A stretch of DNA of 45,151 nt from JBASEY01 sp964404285 (GTDB lineage Bacteria; CSSED10-310), in assembly GCA_964404285.1 (NCBI GenBank), contig CAYOJK010000019.1, positions 1 through 45,151 on the forward strand, in the 5' to 3' direction. Each line of letters begins with the position of its first letter. The stretch's first letter is position 1. The position numbers and the translations under genes are program-made. Shown piece after piece: positions 17,224 through 25,578 of the stretch. The notes under the pieces are model-generated. The model saw nothing but the letters and a program-made list of their open reading frames with translations. It was not told where the DNA came from and searched no databases.

Positions 17224-18234
17224 CTACTTTTCTGAGAACGGAAAAGCCAAAATCTCTTGAATAGTCTGTTTGTTCAACAATAACATGATCATTCGGTCAA
17301 CCCCTAAAGCTACTCCGGAACAGGCCGGCAGACCCTTTTCCAGTGCGGCTAAAAACTCTTCATCCAGGGGAAACGGCTTTTTACCCAAAGATATCTGAAG
17401 CTCCCTGGCTTCCTCGAAGCGAGCTCTTTGTATGCCCGGGTCGATCAGTTCGTCAAAGGCGTTACAGAGTTCAACACCGTCGATGTACACCTCAAAGCGA
17501 AGCGCAACTGAGGGATCCGTTGGTTTAAGACGCGAAAGAGCCGCCATGTCCGCAGGAAATTCATATAAAATCAGTGGGGCATGTTTACCAAGAAACGGTT
17601 CGATATGGCCTAAAAAAATCTTGAAATAGAGCGTGTCCCAGGAGTCATTCGCTTTGAGATTTTCGACCCCGATTCGCTGCCCTTCGGCAAGAAGGTCCTT
17701 GACAGTCAAGCATCGACCCAAATCGATACCGGTAAAATTCAACCAAGCCTGTTTTACCGTCAAACGCTCCCATGGCGGCTGTAAACTGATAGGTCGACCG
17801 TTGCGATAAATCGATGTTATCGAAAGCGCTTTTCGGGCTGTATATGAGAAAAGGTTTTCGACGTCTTCCATTATCACGGTGTAGGGTTCTTCTGACCGAT
17901 ACCATTCGATCATGGTGAATTCTGGTTGATGCAGACTGCCGGTCTCCCCGTTACGGAAGGAACGGCACAGTTGAAAAATGTTACCACTGCCGCGTCCGAT
18001 CAAGCGTTTCATGTGAAATTCCGGGGATGTCGGCAGGTATAGTGTTCGCGTCGATGAAGGAGATGTAAATTCCGGGTAATATACGGTTTCAAAGGCGTTT
18101 AAGTAGAGGTCCATACCTGGCGAAGGAGCCAAGGTCGGTGTTTCCACTTCCAAGAAACCATTTTCGATAAAAAATTCACGTATAGCCTGAATAATGGTGG
18201 CTCGCTGCCGGAGTGTTTCAATCGATGCCATCAT
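17224..18234 (-). CDS. epmA: Elongation factor P beta-lysylation ligase-like protein (EpmA/PoxA/GenX)
   Basis: A 336-residue class II aminoacyl-tRNA-synthetase-like enzyme that resembles the LysRS catalytic core without an anticodon-binding domain. In known cases it attaches (R)-beta-lysine to EF-P. Motif 1 is near the start (VETPTLAPSPGMD). Motif 2 is FRNGETGSLHQPEFTMIEW, and motif 3 is GVALGVDRMIMLLL near the C-terminus. The length matches EpmA. The ATG overlaps the stop of the upstream HAD gene as ATGA, so the two are coupled. Neither EF-P nor the EpmB aminomutase is encoded in the window, so the modification substrate cannot be confirmed here. Confidence 0.9.
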   Translation of the reverse strand: MMASIETLRQRATIIQAIREFFIENGFLEVETPTLAPSPGMDLYLNAFETVYYPEFTSPSSTRTLYLPTSPEFHMKRLIGRGSGNIFQLCRSFRNGETGSLHQPEFTMIEWYRSEEPYTVIMEDVENLFSYTARKALSITSIYRNGRPISLQPPWERLTVKQAWLNFTGIDLGRCLTVKDLLAEGQRIGVENLKANDSWDTLYFKIFLGHIEPFLGKHAPLILYEFPADMAALSRLKPTDPSVALRFEVYIDGVELCNAFDELIDPGIQRARFEEARELQISLGKKPFPLDEEFLAALEKGLPACSGVALGVDRMIMLLLNKQTIQEILAFPFSEK

Positions 18235-18893
18235 GGTATTGAATCTTCTCCAGTTAAAAATCGATAAAAAGTTAAAAGATCCGGAAATTTTTGGACCGCA
18301 TCATCCGGATGATAATCAGGGTACAAAGGCGAATGCACAACAGCAAACGGAATCTCAGCCGCGCGGGCGGCTTTGACACCTTTATCCGTATCTTCAAGAA
18401 TGAGACATCGGTTTTTGCAAATACCCAATTGCTGCTGTGCAGCAAGAAAAATATCTGGAGCTGGTTTGGGCTTGTATTGATCTCCCCCTAAAATAGTGAT
18501 GCTTGAATCAGAAAAACCAGACTGTGTTAAAATAGAGGCAATCAGATCACGTGCGGTATTCGATGCGATAATGATCCGAAATCCTTTCGCCGGTAAAGCC
18601 GTCAGCAGCGCCTTTCCATAGGAAAAAAAAGGGATGTCATGGGTTTGAACAAGGCGCCGATAATTTTTTCGCGCGATTGATTTAACAGCATCGACATCGA
18701 TAGATGTCAGGCCATAGCGCTCGATTTCACCTTTTGTCCCTGTGCCGAGTAATGACCAGTAATAGTAGTATTCCCTTTCGTCTATATGGTGGCCATATAA
18801 TCTGAAAGCATCATAATTTGCCTTATAATACAAAGGTTCAGTATCAACGAGTGTACCGTCAAAATCAAAAATTATTCCATCGTAAGCGCGCAT
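18231..18893 (-). CDS. HAD-superfamily phosphatase/phosphomutase (beta-phosphoglucomutase-like)
   Basis: A 220-residue soluble hydrolase. Motif I is DFDGTLVDTEP (residues about 10-20), where the first Asp is the nucleophile. Motif II is the Ser in IIASNTARD. Motif III is the Lys in YKPKPAPDIF, and motif IV is LILEDTDKGVKAA. The cap sits between motifs I and II, as in the PgmB/Gph group. The substrate cannot be told from sequence. It is translated just ahead of epmA with an ATGA overlap. The likely ribosome binding site is the aaagga upstream of ATG. Confidence 0.88.
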   Translation of the reverse strand: MRAYDGIIFDFDGTLVDTEPLYYKANYDAFRLYGHHIDEREYYYYWSLLGTGTKGEIERYGLTSIDVDAVKSIARKNYRRLVQTHDIPFFSYGKALLTALPAKGFRIIIASNTARDLIASILTQSGFSDSSITILGGDQYKPKPAPDIFLAAQQQLGICKNRCLILEDTDKGVKAARAAEIPFAVVHSPLYPDYHPDDAVQKFPDLLTFYRFLTGEDSIP

Positions 18894-19274
18894 ATAGTGT
18901 TCCTTTAAGGTATAAAATCACGGGCTGATACATCAGCCGATAAATACGTATCATATAATAGTTTTCTAACCAAATTTCGAGAACGGTTTTGGTGTTGAAA
19001 ACAGTAAAAGAGGAATTAACGTTTCAAGATTTTTGCGTATCATAGAACCCGGTGGACAACTGAGTGCAATAGCTGAGAACTGTCGAAATATACAGGTTTG
19101 AGTGTATGATTTTTTTATTGAAACCAACTAATTTATTCTGCGTATGAAAGTATTTATCAGTCTCTTTAAAATCAGGTAATAATGCCTTGAATATGTTGAT
19201 TATATTGACTTTTTAGACAAGGCGCTTCCGTTTTTTTAGAAAATAATGTATAATTATGCGGGAGTGGGAAGTAA
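18894..19274. promoter_or_regulatory. Divergent intergenic region with a -10-like box before the GGDEF gene
   Basis: This 381-base AT-rich gap separates the HAD gene (minus) from the GGDEF-like gene (plus). A consensus TATAAT at 19249-19254 lies 20 bases before the start codon. No -35 box stands at the normal distance; a TTGACT at 19205 is 38 bases upstream, too far. I see no gene or hairpin of note in the rest. Confidence 0.4.
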
Positions 19275-19967
19275 ATGAGAGTTGTTATCCTGACCCTGAC
19301 AGGTTTGATTGTATTGACGCTGATTGTCGGCTATCTAGCAATGGTAGATATATTCGATCCTATTGGTTTTAAAAGTGTTTTTGCGGTTATGATGGGGTTG
19401 TTATTTTTTGCCGGCGGTTTGTTGTGGGTGCAGTACATCGAGCATGAAAAGCTTTTAGGGAGTGTTCTGATCAGCGCCCAGGAACATGCTCTTACCGGTC
19501 TGCGAACACGGGCGGATTTTTTAAAGACTATGGCTGATCGCGTGAATAGCGCCCGAGTCGAACGGCAGACATACGGGTTGCTTTTGCTGGGCATCGATAA
19601 TTTTCGTGACATCAACAACCGGCTGGAGCATTCCGGTGGAGATACAGTGTTAAAGCATGTTGGTGAAAGAATCCGGTCAGCCGTGCGGGCAGGAGATTTG
19701 GCGGGCCATTATTACGGGGATGTATTCATCATCGGGTTAGTTGATATGAATGCCGATGCAATTGACAAAGTTGCCTTGAAAATTCGTCAAGCTGTCACGT
19801 CTGAACCTTATACCGTAAAGGGAATGCCTTTATCTTTAAAGGCGTCCTTGTCAATCGTTCTGGCGCCGCCCGAAGATTATGATTCGGAGGCTCTTTTGTA
19901 TAAATTGGCGCTGCGTTTAAGAAAAGCGAAGTCGATGGGTGGTGGCCAAATAGTAAGTACAGATTGA
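19275..19967 (+). CDS. Membrane-anchored degenerate GGDEF-domain protein
   Basis: A 230-residue protein with two N-terminal membrane helices (about 4-24 and 34-53) and a cytoplasmic GGDEF-type domain (about 66-228, opening LTGLRTRADF). The active-site signature is YGDVF at 147-151 instead of GGDEF, and the metal-binding segment reads LGIDNFRDIN. The product-binding I-site RxxD is kept as RAGD (138-141), five residues before the signature as in active enzymes. This combination suggests a protein that binds cyclic di-GMP without making it; that is inference. The leader has gggagtgggaag as ribosome binding site. It is convergent with tyrS. Confidence 0.82.
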   Translation: MRVVILTLTGLIVLTLIVGYLAMVDIFDPIGFKSVFAVMMGLLFFAGGLLWVQYIEHEKLLGSVLISAQEHALTGLRTRADFLKTMADRVNSARVERQTYGLLLLGIDNFRDINNRLEHSGGDTVLKHVGERIRSAVRAGDLAGHYYGDVFIIGLVDMNADAIDKVALKIRQAVTSEPYTVKGMPLSLKASLSIVLAPPEDYDSEALLYKLALRLRKAKSMGGGQIVSTD

Positions 19968-19994
19968 CCGAATGGGCAAATCGACTGAATCGGC

Positions 19995-21275
19995 CTATTC
20001 AAATCGAATCAAAAAATGTCGTTTTTTACCGCTGCGTAGCAGCATGCATGTTTTTGAGGCCAAATCATCTGTTCCGAGTTGTTTGTTGACCTCGTCAATT
20101 CTTATATTGTTGCAATAGGCGCCACCGGATGTAATCAAGCGCCGGGCTTCTCCTTTAGAAGAACACACACCGCTTTCAACCAATAGGTCAACGGCTGAAA
20201 TGCCATCCGTGAGTTTGTGTTTAGGAAGCACAATAGATGGCACATCGGCAAAGATTTTTTTTAAATTTTCATCTTCATATCCCAAAACAGGCTCACATCC
20301 GAATAAAACGGTTGTCGCATTTTCTGCAGCTTTAAGGCCTTCCTGTCCATGCACAAGACGAGTGACCAGTGTTGCAAGCGTCTGCTGGCAGACTCGGGCT
20401 TCAGGATTTAACGTCAACTCTCGCTCGAGTTCTTCGATCTCCGAATTGTCTAAAAAGGTAAACAATTTCAAAAATCGTATGACATCTCTATCATCTGTCT
20501 GTATAAAATATTGAAAAAATTCGTAAGGTTGTGTCAAGGAATCGTCGAGCCAAATAGCATTTCCTTCTGATTTGCCGAATTTTTTTCCTGATGCCGTCAT
20601 CAATAGTGGGAAGGTAACTCCATAGAGTTGCGGTCCACCTAATCTGCGGGTCAGATCGATTCCGGCGGTGATATTACCCCATTGATCGGACCCCCCGATC
20701 TGTAATTTACAGCCAAACTCTTTCCACAAATGATAAAAATCATAGGCTTGTAGAATTTGATATGAAAATTCCGTGTAACTGATACCTTGATCCCTGCCGG
20801 TCAGTCGCTGTTTCACCGAATCTTTAGCCATCATAGCATTGACGGAAAAATGTTTGCCGATGGTTCGAAGAAAATCCAAATAATTGAATTTTCCCAACCA
20901 ATCGTAATTGTTGACCACAACAGCGCTGTTTTTTCCTGCATCGAAATCCAGAAATCTGGCCAATTGTTTCCGAATCGCGTTTTCATTTTCACGTAATGCT
21001 TCCAAGCTCAACAACTGGCGTTCCTGGTCTTTTCCGCTGGGATCGCCAACCATGCCGGTCGCACCCCCCACTACAGCAATCGGCCGGTGCCCAGACTGCT
21101 GAAACCTCATCAAACCGATAACCGGTATCAAATGACCCAAATGAAGGCTGATAGCCGACGGATCAAAACCAGCATAAAGCGTTATCATTTCCTGGTCCAG
21201 GACATCTCCAAGAACCGGATCGCTTACCTGATAGATAAACCCTCGTTCCGTCAAATTTTTTAATAGATCGACCAC
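19995..21275 (-). CDS. tyrS: Tyrosyl-tRNA synthetase
   Basis: Charges tRNA-Tyr with tyrosine. The 426-residue length is normal. The class I HIGH motif is HLGH (residues about 45-48, after YAGFDPSAIS). The tyrosine pocket contains QIGGSDQWGNITAG. The KMSKS motif is KFGKSEGNAIWL. The C-terminal part, from about 350, is an S4 RNA-binding domain (AVDLLVESGVCSSKGEARRLI). The start codon is GTG at 21275, five bases after AGGAGG; an ATG overlapping it is in another frame. I see no T-box or other leader in the short upstream gap. Confidence 0.97.
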   Translation of the reverse strand: MVDLLKNLTERGFIYQVSDPVLGDVLDQEMITLYAGFDPSAISLHLGHLIPVIGLMRFQQSGHRPIAVVGGATGMVGDPSGKDQERQLLSLEALRENENAIRKQLARFLDFDAGKNSAVVVNNYDWLGKFNYLDFLRTIGKHFSVNAMMAKDSVKQRLTGRDQGISYTEFSYQILQAYDFYHLWKEFGCKLQIGGSDQWGNITAGIDLTRRLGGPQLYGVTFPLLMTASGKKFGKSEGNAIWLDDSLTQPYEFFQYFIQTDDRDVIRFLKLFTFLDNSEIEELERELTLNPEARVCQQTLATLVTRLVHGQEGLKAAENATTVLFGCEPVLGYEDENLKKIFADVPSIVLPKHKLTDGISAVDLLVESGVCSSKGEARRLITSGGAYCNNIRIDEVNKQLGTDDLASKTCMLLRSGKKRHFLIRFE

Positions 21276-21320
21276 ATCAACCTCCTATGGTGTTTTGCTC
21301 AGCCAATCACGACTGAGTTG

Positions 21321-21509
21321 TTATTTTACGTAACCAAATACAGGTGTCAACAAACACCACTTACGCTGAGGGCAACTTTCACATTTGCCATTGCAGAAAA
21401 TATCCGTAACATCACACCCATCGACAACCTTGCCCGTCTCCCTGACCGAAGAATCTAAAACTCTGTCTTGTTTGTTAATCAATTGTTTCTGCTTATCCAT
21501 CTTTGTCAT
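21321..21509 (-). CDS. Small cysteine-motif protein
   Basis: A 62-residue protein if translated from ATG at 21509 (MTKMDKQKQ), which follows AAAGGTGG at good spacing; the longer frame from 21563 has no such site. The C-terminal half carries CDVTDIFCNGKCESCPQRKWC, five cysteines in 21 residues, which could bind a metal or form disulfides. There is no signal peptide. It precedes tyrS on the same strand. I do not recognise the family. Ribosome binding site and compact Cys cluster are the reasons to call it real. Confidence 0.5.
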   Translation of the reverse strand: MTKMDKQKQLINKQDRVLDSSVRETGKVVDGCDVTDIFCNGKCESCPQRKWCLLTPVFGYVK

Positions 21510-21828
21510 GTTGTAACCACCTTTCCTTTTAGAATAACCATCATTTGTCGCTATAAACAGCAATTGATATGCCAGGTGAGAGTTGCTATGAAATCATCGA
21601 TCTCTTAAGGCGATAGGCAAATATTTATGCCTGATGACACCGAAGATAAAGCGTAATTTTCCATTTTTAACGGCAAATCAGATTGAAGTCGTCATATTGA
21701 AGGCCTTTTCTTTGAAACAAGAACGACAAAGCGATGCGTTAAAGCCTTTATCACGTCCGGATAATGGACAGCTTGTCCGTAAAGCGGACGGAAAATGGAG
21801 ATTATGGCGGTCTAAAGATGGTGGATTA

Positions 21829-22623
21829 TCAACGTAAAATTAGCCAGAGAGTTAATAGTGTCATAATGACAAAGATAGAGAAAAGTATCCGGAAAACAAC
21901 AGTTTTCACCGTGGTATCTCTCAGATGCACTGGTACGGTAGGAATCATATCGTCGTGCTGTTTTGTCGTGCCGGAAACTTTGATTTTGAGTTTTCCTAAC
22001 TTCAATATGTCATTCTGTTTGAGCTGCCCTTTTTGGATGATTTTACCATTGATTCGAGTTCCATTTGTTGATTGAAGATCCTCGATTATCAAGCGATTGG
22101 GTTCAACAAAAATCCGTGCATGGTTTCTGGAAATATATCTATAGCGAAGCTCTATTCGGCGGGAATCAATCGGTTTTTGCTCCTGACGATCTTGCCGGCC
22201 TATTATATGTTCCCCAATCGATAACGGTATTCTTAGGCCTTTTTGAGGGCTGTTCAACAGAATAAAACAGAAAGAATCGGACATCTCATTTATCTCTGTT
22301 ATAGCAGTGAATTTTTCAGTCCCATCTCCTAAATACGTTAAAACACCGGCGCCCAGACTTATTTGATCCCCAGGATTCAGTTTTTTCATAACAAAAGGAT
22401 AGCCACGGAAAAACAAATCGGCATCAGGATGGCGTCGACTGATCACCCAGGCGCCGTTATCGAATTGAATGTCGGCATGACCGATTTCCAGCTCAGGGTA
22501 GCTGATATCGGCATCGATTTGAGAGCCTATACTCATCGATGTTTTAGTGAGCTGATATTTTTGCTTGAACCCATTGAAATTCCTGAAGATTACCCAGTAT
22601 TTTTTTGGCTCACCGGTTTTCAT
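21829..22623 (-). CDS. Tail-anchored protein with two FHA domains (first degenerate)
   Basis: Starting at ATG 22623 (MKTGEPKKYW) the product is 264 residues; a TTG seven codons upstream is possible. Residues about 25-105 form a degenerate FHA fold (SIGSQIDADI). About 130-230 is a canonical FHA domain with IIGRQD, ISRNHARI and LQSTNGTRING, so it should bind phosphothreonine peptides. The last 25 residues (FRILFSIFVIMTLLTLWLI) are a membrane anchor, placing both FHA domains in the cytoplasm. No Ser/Thr kinase is nearby. Its start overlaps the end of the upstream small gene by 14 bases. Confidence 0.85.
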   Translation of the reverse strand: MKTGEPKKYWVIFRNFNGFKQKYQLTKTSMSIGSQIDADISYPELEIGHADIQFDNGAWVISRRHPDADLFFRGYPFVMKKLNPGDQISLGAGVLTYLGDGTEKFTAITEINEMSDSFCFILLNSPQKGLRIPLSIGEHIIGRQDRQEQKPIDSRRIELRYRYISRNHARIFVEPNRLIIEDLQSTNGTRINGKIIQKGQLKQNDILKLGKLKIKVSGTTKQHDDMIPTVPVHLRDTTVKTVVFRILFSIFVIMTLLTLWLILR

Positions 22624-22996
22624 GTTTACTGCCCTGTAGAACAAATATCTCTATTAAAGCATTTCGATAGCGCTTTTTTGACACTTTTTTATAAGCGCCG
22701 TATGTTTTTTGATTGGTGTCTTTACAAGTGTGACCTGGAGCAGAAGCCGTTTTAGTCGAGCATGTCACAATGATACGATTGTTCAAGGTGAGGTAATGAC
22801 TGGTTTGTAATCCATCAGATTGCATGTGGCGTCGGCAGCATTTTCGCACGGTCATGTCATGATCGGCACAACTCGATGCTAAAGCATCAAGCGCCATCCA
22901 ACTAGGATAAATAACACCCGTACAGTCTTCTAATTTGTCGATCATAGCTATCAGTGACTGAATATTCTCTTTGTCGGCTGTTTTTTTTCTCTTCAT
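22610..22996 (-). CDS. Conserved-looking Cys/His-containing protein of unknown function
   Basis: 128 residues, beginning MKRKKTADKENIQ, with an AAGGA site 7 bases before the ATG. No signal peptide or membrane helix. It has scattered Cys and His (C at about 25, 43, 53-54, then TCSTKTASAPGHTC) and a basic tail. The gene overlaps the FHA gene by 14 bases, which suggests an operon. I do not recognise the family. The overlap and ribosome binding site support it; coding quality alone would not. Confidence 0.5.
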   Translation of the reverse strand: MKRKKTADKENIQSLIAMIDKLEDCTGVIYPSWMALDALASSCADHDMTVRKCCRRHMQSDGLQTSHYLTLNNRIIVTCSTKTASAPGHTCKDTNQKTYGAYKKVSKKRYRNALIEIFVLQGSKHENR

Positions 22997-23073
22997 TATC
23001 GCGTCCTTCTATTTAGGTTTAGTATATCATCGCTGACTGAAAAGATCAAAAAACATGCCAATTTTTATGTGCT

Positions 23074-23655
23074 TTATAAATTCAGTTTGGGCTGTGTATA
23101 GGTTTCCGAGAAAAAGGTCTCCCCTTTGATAAAAGCGCTTAACTGCTCAAAATAGTATGGTGGATAGATTGGAGTGACGCGGCCGGTTTCCAGTAATTGT
23201 CGGCATCCATCATTGTATTGATTGGTGATAGCCCATTGAAAGGCTGCCGATGTTTTACGATGTAACAGGACAGACGATGCTGAGATCACTGGGTGATCAC
23301 GGGAAATCTCCATAACCAGCGTCAGATCAGCATTGTGAATCATCGTCATCAAGGCTGAATCCGTGTTGTTTTCGGGTGGTGTGAAATCAATCAATTTTCC
23401 ACCTAATTGCTGTATATCCGAGATAATTTTTTTCTGTAGAGATGTTGGATTATCTATCCATTTCGATGGAAGCACAAGATCGATAACTCTTTTTGAACGT
23501 TTCCATTCCTCAAAAGCAATCATCTCTATTGTCGAAGCGCATCGAGTGATCAAGCGGCAAGAATCGAAGATCTCTTTTTTACAAATAGCTCGCGTAAACA
23601 AGCGTGCTTCCAGCGTTGCCAATCGATTTCCGATGATACAAATTGTCTTGCGCAC
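23074..23655 (-). CDS. Hypothetical protein
   Basis: I choose GTG at 23655, five bases after GGGAG, giving MRKTICIIGNRLATLEARLF and 193 residues; the open frame extends upstream to 23745 without a better site. The start looks like a Rossmann-type beta strand and loop (KTICIIGN). A second strand-like segment is RVIDLVLPSKW. A GG-containing turn precedes a C-terminal alpha-helical half. There is no membrane helix or known motif. It is divergent from the large envelope operon starting at 23749. Function unknown. Confidence 0.6.
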   Translation of the reverse strand: MRKTICIIGNRLATLEARLFTRAICKKEIFDSCRLITRCASTIEMIAFEEWKRSKRVIDLVLPSKWIDNPTSLQKKIISDIQQLGGKLIDFTPPENNTDSALMTMIHNADLTLVMEISRDHPVISASSVLLHRKTSAAFQWAITNQYNDGCRQLLETGRVTPIYPPYYFEQLSAFIKGETFFSETYTQPKLNL

Positions 23656-23748
23656 CTTGGCTCCCGTAAACAGAGTTTGACAATCGTTTCTGTTAAAATA
23701 TAGCAAAACTCCTTTGACATATTCCACTACTATTGGCAAAGTCAAGGC

Positions 23749-25578
23749 ATGAAGCTTTCACGCTTGCCAATAATAATGATGATTGTTTCTGGGTTAATCC
23801 TGGTTGCAGTCGCTTTACAGATAGAAAAGCCTTCAATTCAATTACAAGAAATGCGTCCGGATAGGCTGGGAACCCATTTTAGAGCCATAAAATTTTCTCC
23901 GGATAAAAAAACGGCTTGGGCAGTAGGGTTTGAAGGCATGATTGTGCATAGCGACGATGCCGGTATAACGTGGACACGCCAAAAAAGCGGGGTCAATGCC
24001 CGGTTATATGGCCTTTGCGTCATGGATCACAACACTTTGTACTGCTGTGGATCGGAGGGAACCCTTCTTGCCACGACCAATGGCGGTAGTCGATGGAACA
24101 AAATTCCTGTTCCTACTCAGTTGCGGCTGGTGGACGTGTTTTTTATCGATCCTTTTGCAGGGTGGGTTGCCGGCGATGATGGGTGTATCATGCGCACTCA
24201 AGATGGAGGGAAAAACTGGACGAAATTGAACGCCGGCAGCGCCGCTGGATTTCGTAGAATCTGGTTTAAAAACAGAAAAGAAGGTTTTGTTACAGGCTAT
24301 GAGGGATCGGTGTTTTCGACCAACGATGGGGGTGATTCGTGGACGCGATGTGAGACTCCTGAAAACATCAGTTGTTATGGGGCTTATTTTGAACCAGACG
24401 GCAATACGTGTTATCTGGCTGGCTCTTGCGGCCTGATATTGACATCGACAGATGCGGGAGCGACCTGGCGACATTTTCCGGTTATAACGACCAATTTTCT
24501 CCGCGATATAGACTTTGATGACGAGGGAAACGGCTGCGCTATTGGATATGGCGTCGCGCTGACACGATCAGCGGGATCGGAACAATGGAAAAGGGAAGCG
24601 GCATTACCAGGGTTGTATTTGCAGAGCGTTGCGTTTGGCATGGATGGTGTCGTATTGGCTGCCGGTCACTGGGGAGCTTTAATGCGTTCTACAGACTATG
24701 GAAGCGCTTGGAGCATGATGGAATCGTACTTTGCCCCCGATCTGCTGGATATAGCTGTGGATAACAGGTCAAAAACTGTGATGGCTGTCGGTTCGGATGG
24801 ATGGACATTGATTCATCGGTACAGTGACGATGCATGGACGATATCCTATTCAGGTTCAAGGGAGACGTTAAAGGCTGTAGCAGTAGACCAAAAAGGGCGG
24901 TTTTGGGCGGTGAACGGCAGCTCTCAAACACTCTTTCGTTATACGGAGGGATGGGAATCTGTCGTTCTGCCGATCAAGAATGATCGGCGATTGAATGCCA
25001 TCACGTTCGTGGGCAACTCCCAAGGGTTTATTGTAGGTGATCAGGGGACGTTGTTATATACATCAGACTGTGGAGAAACCTGGCAAGTATATGGATTGTC
25101 CACACAAAAAAATATCCATGGGATTTATTTTATCAATGAAAACAAAGGATTTATTGTGGGTGACGACGGTCTAGTCATGGAAACCGGTAATGGGGGGTCG
25201 AGCTGGCTGGGACAATTTACCGGTGTGACTTATGATTTTCGCAGCGGTATTTTTAGTGCGGATGGATATGCGTTGGTATTATCCGATGCCGGAATTTTGG
25301 AATCCTGGTCGAATGGCCACAATTCTTCTTGGCATAACAAGGTGTTTGACCACCCTGTTACTGCCCTTACACAAGGAGGACGCTATCTGGGTCTGCGGAA
25401 CGGCGATATTTTAGATACAAAAACAGGGTTTTCACGCTGTGTTTCGGCTGATCCGATTCTAGCATTCACAACGGAAAAAGATGGCAAATATATATGGGGA
25501 TCAGGCCGATACGGCCGGATCTGTCGATTGACAAGAACTGAAATTGGTCTGCTGTCCAAAAATGAACACATTCGATAA
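23749..25578 (+). CDS. Ycf48/HCF136-like BNR-repeat beta-propeller, membrane-anchored
   Basis: A 609-residue protein with an N-terminal membrane anchor (about 6-24) followed by about ten BNR/sortilin-type repeats, each a variant of 'G...TxDGGxxW' (TTNGGSRWNKI, TQDGGKNWTKL, STNDGGDSWTRC, TSTDAGATWRHF, TSDCGETWQVY). This is the architecture of Ycf48-like proteins, which in cyanobacteria assist photosystem II assembly; in non-photosynthetic bacteria the role is unknown. It probably folds in the periplasm. It is first in an operon: its last 17 bases overlap the next gene, which encodes a GT-C glycosyltransferase. Confidence 0.88.
   Translation: MKLSRLPIIMMIVSGLILVAVALQIEKPSIQLQEMRPDRLGTHFRAIKFSPDKKTAWAVGFEGMIVHSDDAGITWTRQKSGVNARLYGLCVMDHNTLYCCGSEGTLLATTNGGSRWNKIPVPTQLRLVDVFFIDPFAGWVAGDDGCIMRTQDGGKNWTKLNAGSAAGFRRIWFKNRKEGFVTGYEGSVFSTNDGGDSWTRCETPENISCYGAYFEPDGNTCYLAGSCGLILTSTDAGATWRHFPVITTNFLRDIDFDDEGNGCAIGYGVALTRSAGSEQWKREAALPGLYLQSVAFGMDGVVLAAGHWGALMRSTDYGSAWSMMESYFAPDLLDIAVDNRSKTVMAVGSDGWTLIHRYSDDAWTISYSGSRETLKAVAVDQKGRFWAVNGSSQTLFRYTEGWESVVLPIKNDRRLNAITFVGNSQGFIVGDQGTLLYTSDCGETWQVYGLSTQKNIHGIYFINENKGFIVGDDGLVMETGNGGSSWLGQFTGVTYDFRSGIFSADGYALVLSDAGILESWSNGHNSSWHNKVFDHPVTALTQGGRYLGLRNGDILDTKTGFSRCVSADPILAFTTEKDGKYIWGSGRYGRICRLTRTEIGLLSKNEHIR

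Noticed and set aside
19205..19254. TTGACT with TATAAT as a promoter for the GGDEF gene
   Set aside because: The spacer is 38 bases, far outside the usable range. Only the -10 box was kept, at low confidence.
21634..21837. Possible 67-residue plus-strand gene
   Set aside because: There is no convincing Shine-Dalgarno and no recognisable motif, and it runs into the 3' end of the FHA gene. Too weak to list.
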